A stretch of 64,000 nucleotides of DNA from Bretschneidera sinensis. Taxonomy: Eukaryota > Streptophyta > Magnoliopsida > Brassicales > Akaniaceae. Both the position numbers and the translations under genes were made by a program. The notes beneath the pieces are model-generated. The model worked only from the letters and a program-made list of their open reading frames with translations. It searched no databases and was not told where the DNA came from. Below, in pieces: positions 20,960-32,700 of the stretch (the stretch's first letter is position 1; each line of letters begins with the position of its first letter). The DNA lies in assembly GCA_023935145.1 (NCBI GenBank), contig CM043699.1, positions 131,882,536 through 131,946,535 on the forward strand. The letters are read 5' to 3'.

Positions 20960-22333
20960 TTATGGTTCTTCCATAATTGGTTCATTAGTGATAATCTCAT
21001 TGGGGAGTGATTGATCATTAATTTGTTGTTCAACATTGTCAGATAATTCTACAATTGTAAGAACAACAATTTCTTTAGAAGTTATGAGTAGTGGGACTTG
21101 CACCCTAATTTCTTGAATATTTGTTTTTTGTAATTGATCACTCCCACTCATTTCACTATTCATAATGAATCTGGCATTACCTGTTTCAACAATTTTTGTA
21201 CTATGATTAAGACAATAAAACCTATACCCTTTGGATTTCATTGGATAGCCAATAAAGTAACCACTAATGGTTTTGAAATCCAATTTCTTTTCATGTGGAT
21301 TATAAATCCTAGCCTCCACTAGGCAACCCCAGACGTGCAGATGCTTTAAACTTGGTTTCCTTCTTGTCCATAGTTCAAAATGAGTCTTTGAAATTGCTTT
21401 AGTAGGAACCCTATTCAATAAATAAACAATGATCTTAAGGGCTTCCATCCATAATGAAATGGGTAAAGAGGAATTACTTAACATACTCCTAACCATATCC
21501 ATCAATGTACGATTACACCTTTTAGCCACTCCATTCTGTTGAGGCGTACCTGGCATAGTGTATTGTGCACATATACCATGCTTTTCTAGGAGTTTAGCAA
21601 ATGGGCCAGGACGTTGACCCAATCCATCATATCTTCCATAATATTCACCACTTCTATCAGATCTGATAATTTTCACTTTTTTATCTAATTACCTTTCAAC
21701 CTCAACAATGTACACCTCTAGGGCATCCACTGCTTGAAATTTTTCATGCAATAAATAGATATAACAATAACGTGAAAAATCATCAATGAAAGTGATAAAA
21801 TATTTTTCTTTACCAAAAGATGGCGAGTCAAAAGGCCCACAAATGTCCGTATCAAGAAGTTCTCCACTTCTTGTAGCATCCTTCTTTATGTGTTTGGTTT
21901 GTTTTCCCTTAACATAATCCACACACACATCGAGATCAGAAAAATCTAGGTTAGGCAAAATCTCATCCTTTACTAATCTCTTCATTCTTTCTTTGGATAT
22001 ATGACCCAAACATCTGTGCCACAAGTAAGAAGAACTTTCATTGATCATGTCACGTTTAGTTCCAACATTATGATGCAGGGTTAGAAGGCTTTCAGCAAAA
22101 CGACTATTAAGATTCAGTTTATACAAACCATCACATAAACTGCCAGAACCAACGAAAGATGAATTTTTAAACAAACTGAATCTTCTATTACGAAATGAAA
22201 AGGAATAACCTTCAAGGTCAAGTTTAGACATAGAAACCAAATTACAAGAAATAGAAGGAACATTAAGTGTCTGAAACAAATATAGATAACAATCAGTGTC
22301 TAAAAATAAACGAAATGTCCCAGTAGCAACCAC
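20960..22333 (-). pseudogene. copia protease-end and integrase segments
   Basis: Two pieces in the same frame, separated by one stop at 21689-21691, where family members have Gln. The upstream piece has the pre-integrase block LWHRCLGHISKERMKRL and the first integrase blocks DTDICGPF and FITFIDDFSRY. The downstream piece continues IIRSDRSGEYYG and TMPGTPQQNGVAKRCNRTL. Two likely inactivating changes are visible: a zinc-ligand Cys in the C-x-x-C of the HHCC motif reads Tyr (CVDYVKGKQ), and the third catalytic residue, Glu in the family block NGVAER, reads Lys. Confidence 0.9.
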
Positions 22334-22607
22334 TAGAACTTTGACTCAATTTCCCACAACTATGGAACTTTCATTTTGGTTTAAAGTCTGGATTGTAAAG
22401 AAGCCCTGCATCGAATTAGAAACATGAACAGTGGAACCTAAGTCAATCCACCACGTATTAGAAGGAACTTTCAATAAGGTTTGATTCGAAACATACATAA
22501 GCTAAATGCTTACCTTTCTTCTCAAACCATGCCCTATGTTTGTGGCAATCTCTCTAAACATGCCCAAACTTCTTACAGAAACAACACTTGATACTGTTTT
22601 ATCCTTT

Positions 22608-23360
22608 CTAATGGGCCTCTATACCTTGAGAAGGCCCATTGATTTTAGGTGGTTCTGCCCTTTTGCCCTTCTTAGGTTTCTTCCACTTCTTACTGGCTCC
22701 GTTGCTTATAAGGTGAACTGAATGATGTCTTTGTTGCTTAAGCCTTGTCTCTTCTTGAACAAGCATACTGGCCAATTCATTTACATTCCACTTGTCCTTA
22801 ATAGTGTCGTAATGAATTTGAAATGGCCCATACTGAAGAGGCAAGGAGTTCAAAATAAATTGAACAAGAAAAGACTCATCCACATTCATCCCAAGAGCCT
22901 TCAGCTTAGCAGCTAGATTTGACATCTCAAGGATGTGCTCATGCAGCCCACGAGTACCATCAAATTTCATGGTGGTGAGTTCAGCCATTAATGTCCCAGC
23001 AAGAGACTTATCAGCTGAATGAAAACGTTCTTCCATAGTCTTAAAAAATTCCTTAGCAGTGTCACATTCAGGAAGTGTTGACCTAATGTTGTTCACTATA
23101 CTCATTCGCATAAACATAATGCTCAATCTGTTCGATCTTTCCCAAGAATGACTTAAAGTCTTTTCTTCCGCACTACTTTCCTCAGTAATAGTAGGCGGTT
23201 TCTCAGTCTGAAGTGCCAAATCAAGGTTCAATACACCTAGGTGAAACTGGACTTGTTCAGACCAGTCTGAGAAATTTGTTCCATTAAGGATCGGAACGGA
23301 TGAAACATGCGAATGAAGCGAAATAGGAACTGAAACTGCAATTAAATATATGTCACACAT
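22608..23360 (-). pseudogene. copia gag segment
   Basis: About 250 codons with gag-type (UBN2-like) sequence: ILNGTNFSDWSEQVQFHLG near the start, then TAKEFFKTMEERF, LAGTLMAELTTMKFDG, EMSNLAAKLKALGM and FILNSLPLQYGPF. A Lys-rich stretch and a stop come just before a zinc-knuckle-like CCFCKKFGHVQRDC in the next piece (about 22540-22590). The start of this frame near the PBS is plausible, but the exact initiation codon is uncertain. Confidence 0.85.
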
Positions 23361-24384
23361 TAATGCTTTGAGTTAAATAATAAACAATAAATAGTGCTGC
23401 TGTAACACATCTTTGGATGAAAATTACATCATACAAAATTAAATTATTGACTGTGATTCCATTTCACCTATTAAAAATAATTAATAATGTATCCATAATC
23501 CAATAGGTCCGTTACCTTTGGGTATCCGATTCCAACTCTCAATTAAGGATACACATTAATTATTTTACCTTAGTATATTAATCACAAGAAATGAGATGCA
23601 CCTTTGGGCCAAGTCAAAATATTCTCATGATCATAGATACATATAAATATCTATACAAAAATTTGCAAAAGTTATTTTCTTAATGTTTGGGATATGAGTA
23701 TTAAGATCCAAAATACAACTTGAAACCTATGACTTTCTAGTTGGGTTACTTTGGTGATCACCAAACTATTTCATAAAATAGGATTTCGAGTTGAAATAAT
23801 CACTTTGCAAAACAATTTATCATTAATCACATCATGTCATCATTTAAACAGTTTCATATATGTGACAATTTCATGTTCAAATAAACTATAGAAAATAATT
23901 ATAACATATCAATACAATAAATGTCACTTATATTTTATAGACATGATTCAGATTTTGTAAATGATACACATTTCGTGCACTGTGTTCTATACTGTAGAAC
24001 AAATTATGGGAAATATTATCAATTTAATAGAAGATTGGCATGTAGTATCAGGCTCGAAATGGAGAAAAATATGTGATTTGCTCAATTAATTAAAGCAGCC
24101 AACGATATTACTAGAAAATCTCATGGAAATGGTCAAACCATCATGGCATCATATATGAATCACACAGCAGAAATAAAAACCCACTTATCTAGGAATTAGT
24201 TAGCCACCAAATAAAAATTGAGATTTTATTTTGTGGAAAACTTTAATAGTCGCAGCGGAAGAGAAAAATAAAATCAAAACTAAATCATATCAAATATAAA
24301 CGAGCAAGTTTAAATGAAATCTTCCACAAATAATTGATTCCAACAAATAGATCATAATAGAAAATCATGAAAATCTTAACAAGC

Positions 24385-24396
24385 GCTCTGATACCA
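24385..24396 (-). other. primer-binding site (initiator Met-tRNA) of the copia element
   Basis: Minus-strand TGGTATCAGAGC starts two bases inside the right LTR. This is the standard plant copia primer site complementary to the 3' end of initiator Met-tRNA, and it fixes the element's orientation. Confidence 0.93.
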
Positions 24397-24398
24397 CA

Positions 24399-24842
24399 TG
24401 TAAATAAAAATTAATCTTAAAACTTAATGCTTCTTAAATTCCAAGATCTTGACTATCATGATTTTCACAAACATAAATAACATACCGGAATCCATAGCGA
24501 TTTCTTCAATTAATTCTTGATATGAAAATGTGGAATTCTCTAGGAGATAAGTTTCTCTCTCTTAACTCCTTCTCTTAAATGAAAAGTTATATACACTGAT
24601 AAAATGATCAAAACCATACAATGCATCTTAAATAGGTAGAGAGAGGACCTATTTCTTTTTAGTAACTATCAATGATTTAGTAACTGTCACTCCACTTCCC
24701 ATCAAAGTAAGGAGTAAAAATAGGAAACTACTTTTCTAATCGTATCAACCAATATTCTAGGGATTAGATCAGATGCCTTCATTTTAGCAAGAGACTAAAA
24801 GTCATACACATGTCATGTGGGACATTAAAAATATATCTAACA
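24399..24842 (-). repeat. 5' LTR of the copia element (SINE-free)
   Basis: 444 bp, TG...CA ends. Carries the empty target of the SINE found in the other LTR. Followed by the duplicated CAAGT host bases at 24843-24847. Confidence 0.95.
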
Positions 24843-24847
24843 CAAGT

Positions 24848-25190
24848 GCTATACCCTTGTAAAAAGTGTTGATGTCCAACATGAATATGACAGGTTAAAA
24901 TGAAAAACCTATAAATAATAGAGGATGCTAGATAAGATGCAAATGAGAGGCCATAGCAGTAAAAATTATTAAAGAAAAAAAGTGAAAAAATGATCCTAAA
25001 ATTATAGCAATATATGATATTCAAGGAAGATAGCAGTAAATTTTTTCATATTTAATGTTCTTCCATGAATAATATGAAAATGATAGGCAGAACATATTAC
25101 AGTACTCCAAAAGCGCTATCATCTTTTCCTAACATTCTACAACAGAACACAGTACAAATACCAGAAAAAAAACAGCAGTTCTGTCTTTGG
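24848..25190. other. intergenic DNA after the copia element
   Basis: The first bases continue the repeat interrupted at 18274 (…GCTATACCCTTGTAAAAAGTG). The rest is AT-rich without recognisable coding content. Confidence 0.4.
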
Positions 25191-25194
25191 GTTT

Positions 25195-25447
25195 TCAAAT
25201 ATAGATGTTTGGCTTAAGAGAAAAGTAATTCTGGGCTGCAATATGAGCAGCTATAAACGGATCAACATCATCAATGCAGTGGTGACTCCTTTTCCCTTTT
25301 GATGATGACAAGAAAAGCTCTTCATATTGAACAGCCTGAGGAGGCGAAACTGAGCTACTTGCTTGATCAGAGCAGCTCCTGCTAGTGAACCTGAAAATCT
25401 CCTTTTAACTTTCTAAAATAGTTGATGAAGCTCTCCATTCTGCTCAT
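25195..25447 (-). pseudogene. possible small gene with a frameshift
   Basis: On the minus strand a TATA box (TATATATAAGC, complement of about 25521-25533) lies some 75 bp before an ATG at 25447. The frame opens MSRMESFINYFRKLKG, then closes early at a TAG. One frame over, a continuous Ser/Gln-rich reading follows (FTSRSCSDQASSSVSPPQ) and ends with DDVDPFIAAHIAAQN and a stop at 25195-25197. A single indel near 25390 would join the two into about 83 aa. The organised order of TATA box, leader, ATG and amphipathic start suggests a real small gene or its recent pseudogene. I do not recognise the family. Confidence 0.35.
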
Positions 25448-25699
25448 AGGCTTCTCTGCTCTGTTCGCAGTGAGATCTTTTCCTCTTGACTATGTGCTAC
25501 GAGTTTCTAATGGTATTGCTGCTTATATATATTGATAAATATGAAGGGGATCAGTTAAAGAAGAGTTGGAATATCACATGGATAGCCTTAGCTTAAGGGA
25601 AGTCACGCACGAGTTTGTTAAGAGTATTTTGGCTGTATTTTTCATCAATATTTATTAAGGGAAAAGCAGAAAACTGAAGAATGGAATTTTATGGGTATC

Positions 25700-26170
25700 T
25701 TTGGATAGAGTTTTCGAAAACTCTTTTTTTTATGTTTGGCAAACAGTTTTCAAAAGTAATTTTTTAAAACGGTTTTCAAAAACAGTTTTATGAAAACTTC
25801 AAATTGGTGTTTTCTGACATAATTTTTTAAAATTAACCTTAAAATCAGTGTTCACTTTTCTGTTTCATTTTTTTTTATAGTATATAAAAAATAATAAAAT
25901 TTTAAAAATAAAATAATATTAATTATTTTTAAGTATTTAGTAAATATAAGAAATAAAATTAATATAAAATTTAAAATTAAGCTCAAAACTAAAAATAATT
26001 ACAAAATGTATAAAAACAGTTTTCAAAATAAAATTATTCAATCAATATTTTATTGTTTTTTGTTTTGGAAGCGATTTTTGAGTTGCAATTATCCAAACAT
26101 ATTTTTTTTCAGAAAACGTTAAAAAATTATTTTTAATTTTTTATTTTTAAAATCTAAAAACAAAAAACTT
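25700..26170. repeat. AT-rich dispersed repeat, copy 1
   Basis: About 300-450 bp (best part 25800-26105) that recurs in the same orientation at about 58795-59100. The edges carry GTTTGGCAAACAGTTTTC-like words and TTATCCAAACAT, suggesting a short inverted-repeat (MITE-like) element. No coding content. Confidence 0.6.
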
Positions 26171-26577
26171 TCATATAGAAAGGAATTGTTTGAAATAAGT
26201 TATTGCGCGTGACAGGTGCTTAGGGATGTCAAAACGTTTGAATCGAGAGGAATGAAAGAAAAAGTAAAAATGAAGTACATGTAATTGTTGATTGACACTT
26301 TTCTTTTAACGGGTTGAAAAAAATTGAGATGATACATATATCCGTTCATTCCTTTCAAATCATCTTTTTAATTTATGTTTAATTTTATAGTTCCACGGAT
26401 AATAATCAAGAGATAAATGTGCGGTGATTTTGTAGCTATTTAAGCTGCGGTGATTTTGTAATTTACCTTTATTTCATAGAGTAGTACAATTTTTGAAACA
26501 AAAACTAGCACTGTATATATAATTTCCACGTACTATACTGTTCTCCAGCGAAGAAATTTCCCCGTAATATACAAATA

Positions 26578-26601
26578 GATGACGTGTAAAAATCTGATTG
26601 G
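26578..26601 (+). promoter_or_regulatory. candidate unfolded-protein-response element upstream of the PDI gene
   Basis: GATGACGTGT (26578-26587) contains the TGACGTG core bound by plant ER-stress bZIP factors (bZIP60/bZIP28 class), with an ATTGG (inverse CCAAT, NF-Y type) ten bases on at 26597-26601. The pair lies about 150-170 bp before the PDI start codon. PDI genes are classic UPR targets, so placement is sensible. The spacing is not the standard ERSE, hence the moderate confidence. Confidence 0.4.
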
Positions 26602-26748
26602 TCAGTACACGTAGCTCCCTGTCACGCTCGTCACAGCGACTCAGCGAAGGGTTTTTCTTCCTCGTTCTTCTCGAAAGGTTTCAGCTCCGACTCGGGATTC
26701 AGAGTTTAAGAGAAAGAAAGAGAGAAATTTCTCGAGAAAGTACGGAAA

Positions 26749-29700
26749 ATGCATAGATCACTCACACCATTGCTAACAATTCTATCCATTTCCTTCTTCT
26801 TCTCTAATCATTGTAATGCACTGTACGGATCATCGTCGCCAGTAGTTCAGCTGACTCCCTCCAACTTCAAGTCCAAGGTAACCTGATCCATCTCTCCATT
26901 GGGTTGAAATTCCATTTTCCCTTTTGTTTGGTTGCCGAGAAAATTGAGGGAAATTGGTGAAAACTCGGAAGTTTGATCTTTTACTCTTTATCTTCTGTTT
27001 TTTTTTTTCTCGACAACCAACCGATGCTTAAGTATTTCTTTACAAACTGGATTAGTTGTCCCTTGTTTTGAATTCTCTGTATCTGTTTTATTTGACTGAG
27101 TTCTGTTAATGCTTAATTATGCTTTATTTTTCGTTCTGTTTCTATTTTGTACACCAACAATTTATTTATTTTAGCTCATGTACTTGCTAATTTGCAGTGA
27201 ATGTAATGTAGATAAGGCTTCTTTTTGGGAAAAAGAATTTTTTTTTTTATAGCTTTTACTAATGTTTTATGGTTTTTGAAATGGGAAAGTACATGATACC
27301 ACATGGTAATAACCATTGTTCAATTTATTCCCTATAGCGTTGGTTAATGTCGTCTATTTTGAATCAGCCCAATTCTAACTTTTAAAGAGATAATATTCGT
27401 GAACTGTAATCCTGCGAGTGGCATTTTCTAGTTTTTATTTTACTCCCCCTTCCCCCTGCCACATCAATGTTCACAGTGATTTTCATTTTTAAGGTGAAAG
27501 TGCATGCTCATGTTTTAGAAAATAATAGAGGTAATGTATTTTCGTATGCTTACAATATATCCTTGATACTGAGTGAACTAGTTAGCTTTTGATTACTGCT
27601 CTAAAATCTCAAGAACAGGAGTCTGTTGATATTTCTAAGAAATTTTCCTTATTTGGTGAGATTTTTGAAATGGTTGCAGGTTCTGAACTCAAATGGAGTT
27701 GTTCTGGTTGAGTTCTTTGCACCTTGGTGCGGTCATTGTCAAGCTCTAACACCCATATGGGAGAAGGCAGCCACTGTCTTGAAAGGTGTTGCTACTGTGG
27801 CAGCCCTTGATGCTGATGCACACCAGTCCCTTGCTCAGGTTTGTATGGTCGTAGTTTTTCCCTTTTTATTTTCTTTTCCTTTTTACTTTTTAAATGTTGG
27901 ATATGTTTAAGAGATCCACTCTCTCTTTCTTGCAATTGCTGAATGAAAATGGTTGAAAATAAGAATTAAAAAGAAATTTTGTATTATTGATTGATTTGAA
28001 TATAATTTAGTCGTCCAATATAGAGATCTATGAATATTAAATCTAATAGGACTAGGATACATTGATTAGATAAGATAAACATACATTAGGCCTAGTAGGA
28101 CACATAATAAGAATTGTATTAGTATTCTCAACACTCCCCCTTAAATTGGAGCATAGATATCATATGCTCCAAGTTGTTACAAATAAACTCATACCAACAA
28201 CAAACATCATCCAATTTGAAACAAATAAACCCAAACGCATAAACTATCATAACCCATGATAAAACGTCGGGGCTCCACACCCACGATAAATAGTTGGGTC
28301 ACCACGCCGGTACCACCTAACTAGACAAGATCTGAGAACACCAGGTTAACAAAAATCACCGTGAATAGTGCCGAACAGTACCTGTAAGCAGATCCATAGT
28401 TTTTTTTTGGTTTTTTTAACAAATTTTATATTATTAATTGATTGATACCATTTTCTCGAGAACAATTTTTTTTTTTATGATTAATGACCAGATGAGCGGC
28501 ATTAAGCCGTCTGCCGAAATTGCGGAAGTTCAAAAGACGACTCTCAAAACAGAATCCATAGCTCTGATACCATGTTGAAAATAAGAATTGAAAAGAAATT
28601 TTGTATTATTGATTGATTTGAATACAATTCGGTTGTCCAATATATAGACCTTTGAATATTAAATCTAATAAGACTAGGATACATTGATTAGATAAGATAA
28701 ACATAAGCTAGGCTTACTAGGACACATAATAGGAATCCTATTAGGATTCTCAACAAAAATCATTGAAGGAGGAATTGAAGAGGTGGAACAAAGACTCTCT
28801 TGGAAATGTGAATTCTTCGTTTAATGCTTTGTTGGGAGAGATTAATGGTTTTGATGAAAAGGAGTTGGTTGAGAGGCTTTCGAGGGAGGATAAAGCTAGG
28901 AGGGAGTGGGTCAAGAAGGAGCTTGCTAAGCTCATTTCCATGGAAGAAATCTTGTGGCAGCAAAAGTCTAGAGAATTATGGTTGAGGGTGGGCGATCGAA
29001 ATACTAAGTTTTTCATCGTATGGCTAATGCGCATAGGAGGCACAATTTCCTTAGTTCCATTGAGGTTGATGGCATTTTGTTGGAGGAGGATGCGGGGATG
29101 AAAGCGGCGATTTGTATGTTTTACAAGAATCTTTACACAGAATCACATGATAGTCGTCCTAATTTAGATGGCTTGTCTTTTTCTTGTATTAGTAGGGAGG
29201 AAGCTTCTTAGCTTGAGTGTCCTTTTGATGAAGAGGAAATTTGCATTGTTTTTCGGGAGTGTAATGGTGATAAAGCGCTGGGTTCCAATGGTTTCTCTAT
29301 GGTATTCCTAGAAAATAATTGGGAAGTGATTAAGGGAGACATTCTTAGATTCTTTTTGGAGTTCCATGCTACGGGGGAGTTTGTGAGGAGCTTGAATTCT
29401 ACTTTCATTGTTCTTATTCCAAAGAAGATTGGAGCTTTCAATGTAAGAGATTTTAGACCTATTAGCCTTATTGGGTGCATTTATAAGCTCCTTTCGAAAG
29501 TTCTAACCACTAGAGTAAAGAAAGTTATAGGAAAGCGGTGAGTCCCTTTCAACATGCCTTTGTGGAGGATGGACAAATTTTGGATGCCGTTTTGATTGCT
29601 AATGAAGTTGTGGATGCCCATTAAAAAGATGGAGGGAGGGGGTGATTTATAAGCTCGATATGAAGAAGGCTTACGACCATGTTTGTTGGAGCTTTGTGAT

Positions 29701-32700
29701 TTACTTCTTAAAAAGGATAGGGTTCGGGGACAAATGGTGTAGGTGGATCTTTAATTGCATTTCTTCGACCTCCTTCTCTATTCTTATCAGTGGTTGCGGC
29801 TTTTTTAGAGCTTCGCGTGGTTTTAGGCAAGGGGATCCTCTGTCTCCTTTTTTATTCACTTTGGTGATGGAGATGTTAAGCAAAATGTTGTTGAGAGAGG
29901 TGGGTGAAGGGATTTTGAGTGATTTCAAGGTTGGAAGAAATGGGAGAATTGTGAGTGTATCTCACCTTTTGTTTGCGGATGACATAATTATTTTTTGTGG
30001 GGCGGAAGCTGTTCAAATCCTTCGTCTCTGGGACTTAAGGTCAATTTGAATAAGAGTGATTTAATCCCTTTTGGGGAGAATATTAATGGTCGCTTCCTGG
30101 CTTCTTTATTGGGATGGAAGGTGGGGTCTCTTCCTATTACTTATCTTGGTCTTTCTATTGGAGCCAAATTCAAGGATAAAAGTATGTGAAATCCTATCGT
30201 GCCCTAATGCCCTGAGGAAGGTGAGCTTTTTTGTGTGGAAGCCTATTGGGAAAAGATTCTTACTATAGAAAACTTAAAAAAAGTGGAAAAATTCTTGTGA
30301 ATAGGTGTCATATTTGTAAAAGTTGTGCCGAGTCCGTTTTTCATCTTTTATTGGAGTATCCATTGGCTAGAAGCTTATGGGAGATGACTTATAAGATTTT
30401 GGGGGTTTCTTGGATGGTTGTAGGCACAGTTAAAGATGAAGTGTGGGCTTGGAGCGGATTACGGGCCTCCAAGGAGATTAAGAAAGCTTATTCATTAATT
30501 CCTCTATTTATTTTTTGGATTGTGTGGATTGAAAGGAACTGTAGAGTGTTTGAGGGTATAGAGAAGCCTTTAGATGTTATTAGAGATAGATGGCTTATTA
30601 CCTTTAGTTTTTGGTTTAGAAGTAATGTTTTTCTAAATGTGGAGGACCTTTTGGATTTTGTAGACTTTATATCTTGTAATTAGCCTTTGGCAGTTGCACC
30701 CTCTTGGTACCGTTTAATAAATTCTTCCATTTATCAAAAAAAAAAATCTTAGTCAATGCTTTTGCCTGTTAATATACCTATGAATTTTCCTATAGCCTGT
30801 CAGAGAAACTAATAGATGTCGAATAAGTAAATCCTTATGATGAATGGTTCAACTGAAAATTGTATGGTATTGATTGACCCGGACTGTGAAGATGCAATAA
30901 TATAGGAACAATATTCCTCTATATTGAACATTGTCCTACCTTTTGTCTTGGGTCACATAAAAACTTCCAAGAAGTCATTGTTCCCATTACCAAAAAAATT
31001 TGAAAAAGGAAAAAGGAATCCATTGTTCCGGATCAGTTCAGTTAAATATTTTTTTATTTGACATTGAAGTGATTTGCTTAAATTGAATTTCCATTGATTT
31101 GATGTATGTCTTGTTCATCTTGACTATTCAAAATTTCAAATGACTGAAATACGCCTCTTCTGGGATCAGAATGGAAGAATGTCATAGGTAAATGGTTCAG
31201 GGTTCAACAATCCTTTTCTTACTTACCTACAAAGCACATCAAGTGACAGATATTTTCAGGGTTCAGTATGCCCCTGGGTGTATCACGTATTTTGCAATGA
31301 GGTGTCGTTTTCATGTGATAAAAATTAAAAGCTTGAATCCTTTATGAAATGAATTGTTGCTAAATGTTTTATGTGCTTCATGAAGTCCGTTTCCATTTTG
31401 TAGGAATATGGGATTAAGGGATTTCCAACCATAAAGGTGTTTGCCCCTGGAAAGCCTCCAGTGGATTACCAAGGAGCTAGGGATGTCAAACCTATTGCAG
31501 AATTTGCCCTCAAGCAGGTTTGTTATATTGTATTGCTTGAATTTTGTTTATCCCAGAAAGGATTTTTGTTTCCTTTTCGGTCTATGTTGTTATCAATAGA
31601 TTTAAAGGGGTTAATCTTATATAAAGATTGCTTGTATATTCTCCAAAAATCGTTTGTTATAGAAGATAGGAATGACTATTGAGGCAGTAATTGTACTCAT
31701 TTGTTACATTGCACCAATCAGAGCCTAGGAGTTACTGACAATGCGTCACTGTATATAACATTCACGAGACTATAATAATCACCAAAAATGTACCTAATTG
31801 ATGTTACATAACAAGCTGATAGCCATCTAAAAATATTTCTAGAATTAAACTTTTCTAATGTTTGTCTTGGGTATTCAACTTATATACAAGAATGTTATCT
31901 TCTATAATCATGACATATGATGAACTATTTTTCATAGTAGTTGTAAAGTGATTTTTGTTGACGAAAAGAATTTTCAAAATTCTAGGGATTTTATGGAAAC
32001 CTACTCCCAATCAAGGGAAACCCTTGATTGTTAATTACACTAAAATAAGCAAGCTCCATTTAATTAAAGAGCAAATAATAAAAGAAGAAGCAATTACACA
32101 AATTGAAATTTCATTCATATGAAAATAAATAAATAAAAATTCATGTCCTTTTTCTAGGGAATGAAATTTACATTGGAGAATTAGTAAATATACATGTGAA
32201 CTTTCCATTGAACAAACAAATAGAAATAATTAAATCAATCCTACCTGTTCTGCATTGAAGCTTAGTACAAATTTTCTTTCTTATACTAATTTTGCAGAGT
32301 TTCAGAACCTTTTTTTTTTCCTCTCTTGTTGAATCTAAATAGGGGAGCCTTGGAAGAGTTGTGATGGAATTGCATCTTCTTTCAAACCAATCAAATTCCT
32401 TCATCTGTTGCTGAAACTTTATCGCATTTGAAGATGAGCTTTAGCCACAGTTCTGTCTAGGTTCGTTAGGAGAGTTTGGATGGACTTATATTTCCTTTCT
32501 TTAGGAGATAACATTAAATGCAAGTATTTATCTCTTTCCTTAAGAAATAACCTTCAATGAATACTTTATTTTTATCCAACTTCTCCTTTTGTCTGTAAGC
32601 TTCTAACTCCCATTTGACTAGGATTAGTAAGAACAATTTTAATAGAATTCAAGCATGTTTGATCGGATTCTTGTAGCTTTAATTTAGGCCCACCAAAGAG

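Larger units (their letters stand above)
18275..24842 (-). mobile_element. Ty1/copia LTR retrotransposon with complete ends but broken coding region
   Basis: Oriented on the minus strand. Two near-identical LTRs (18275-18906 and 24399-24842) begin TG and end CA. A perfect 5-bp target-site duplication CAAGT lies at 18270-18274 and 24843-24847. Inside the right (5') LTR, two bases in, is TGGTATCAGAGC (complement of 24385-24396), the primer-binding site for initiator Met-tRNA. Next to the left (3') LTR is the polypurine tract AAGTGGGAGAA (complement of about 18907-18918). Order gag, protease, integrase, RT, RNase H identifies Ty1/copia. Stops and frameshifts split the polyprotein into at least five pieces. 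Leaving out the SINE in one copy, I counted roughly 24 substitutions between the LTRs over 444 bp, so the insertion is not recent. Confidence 0.95.
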
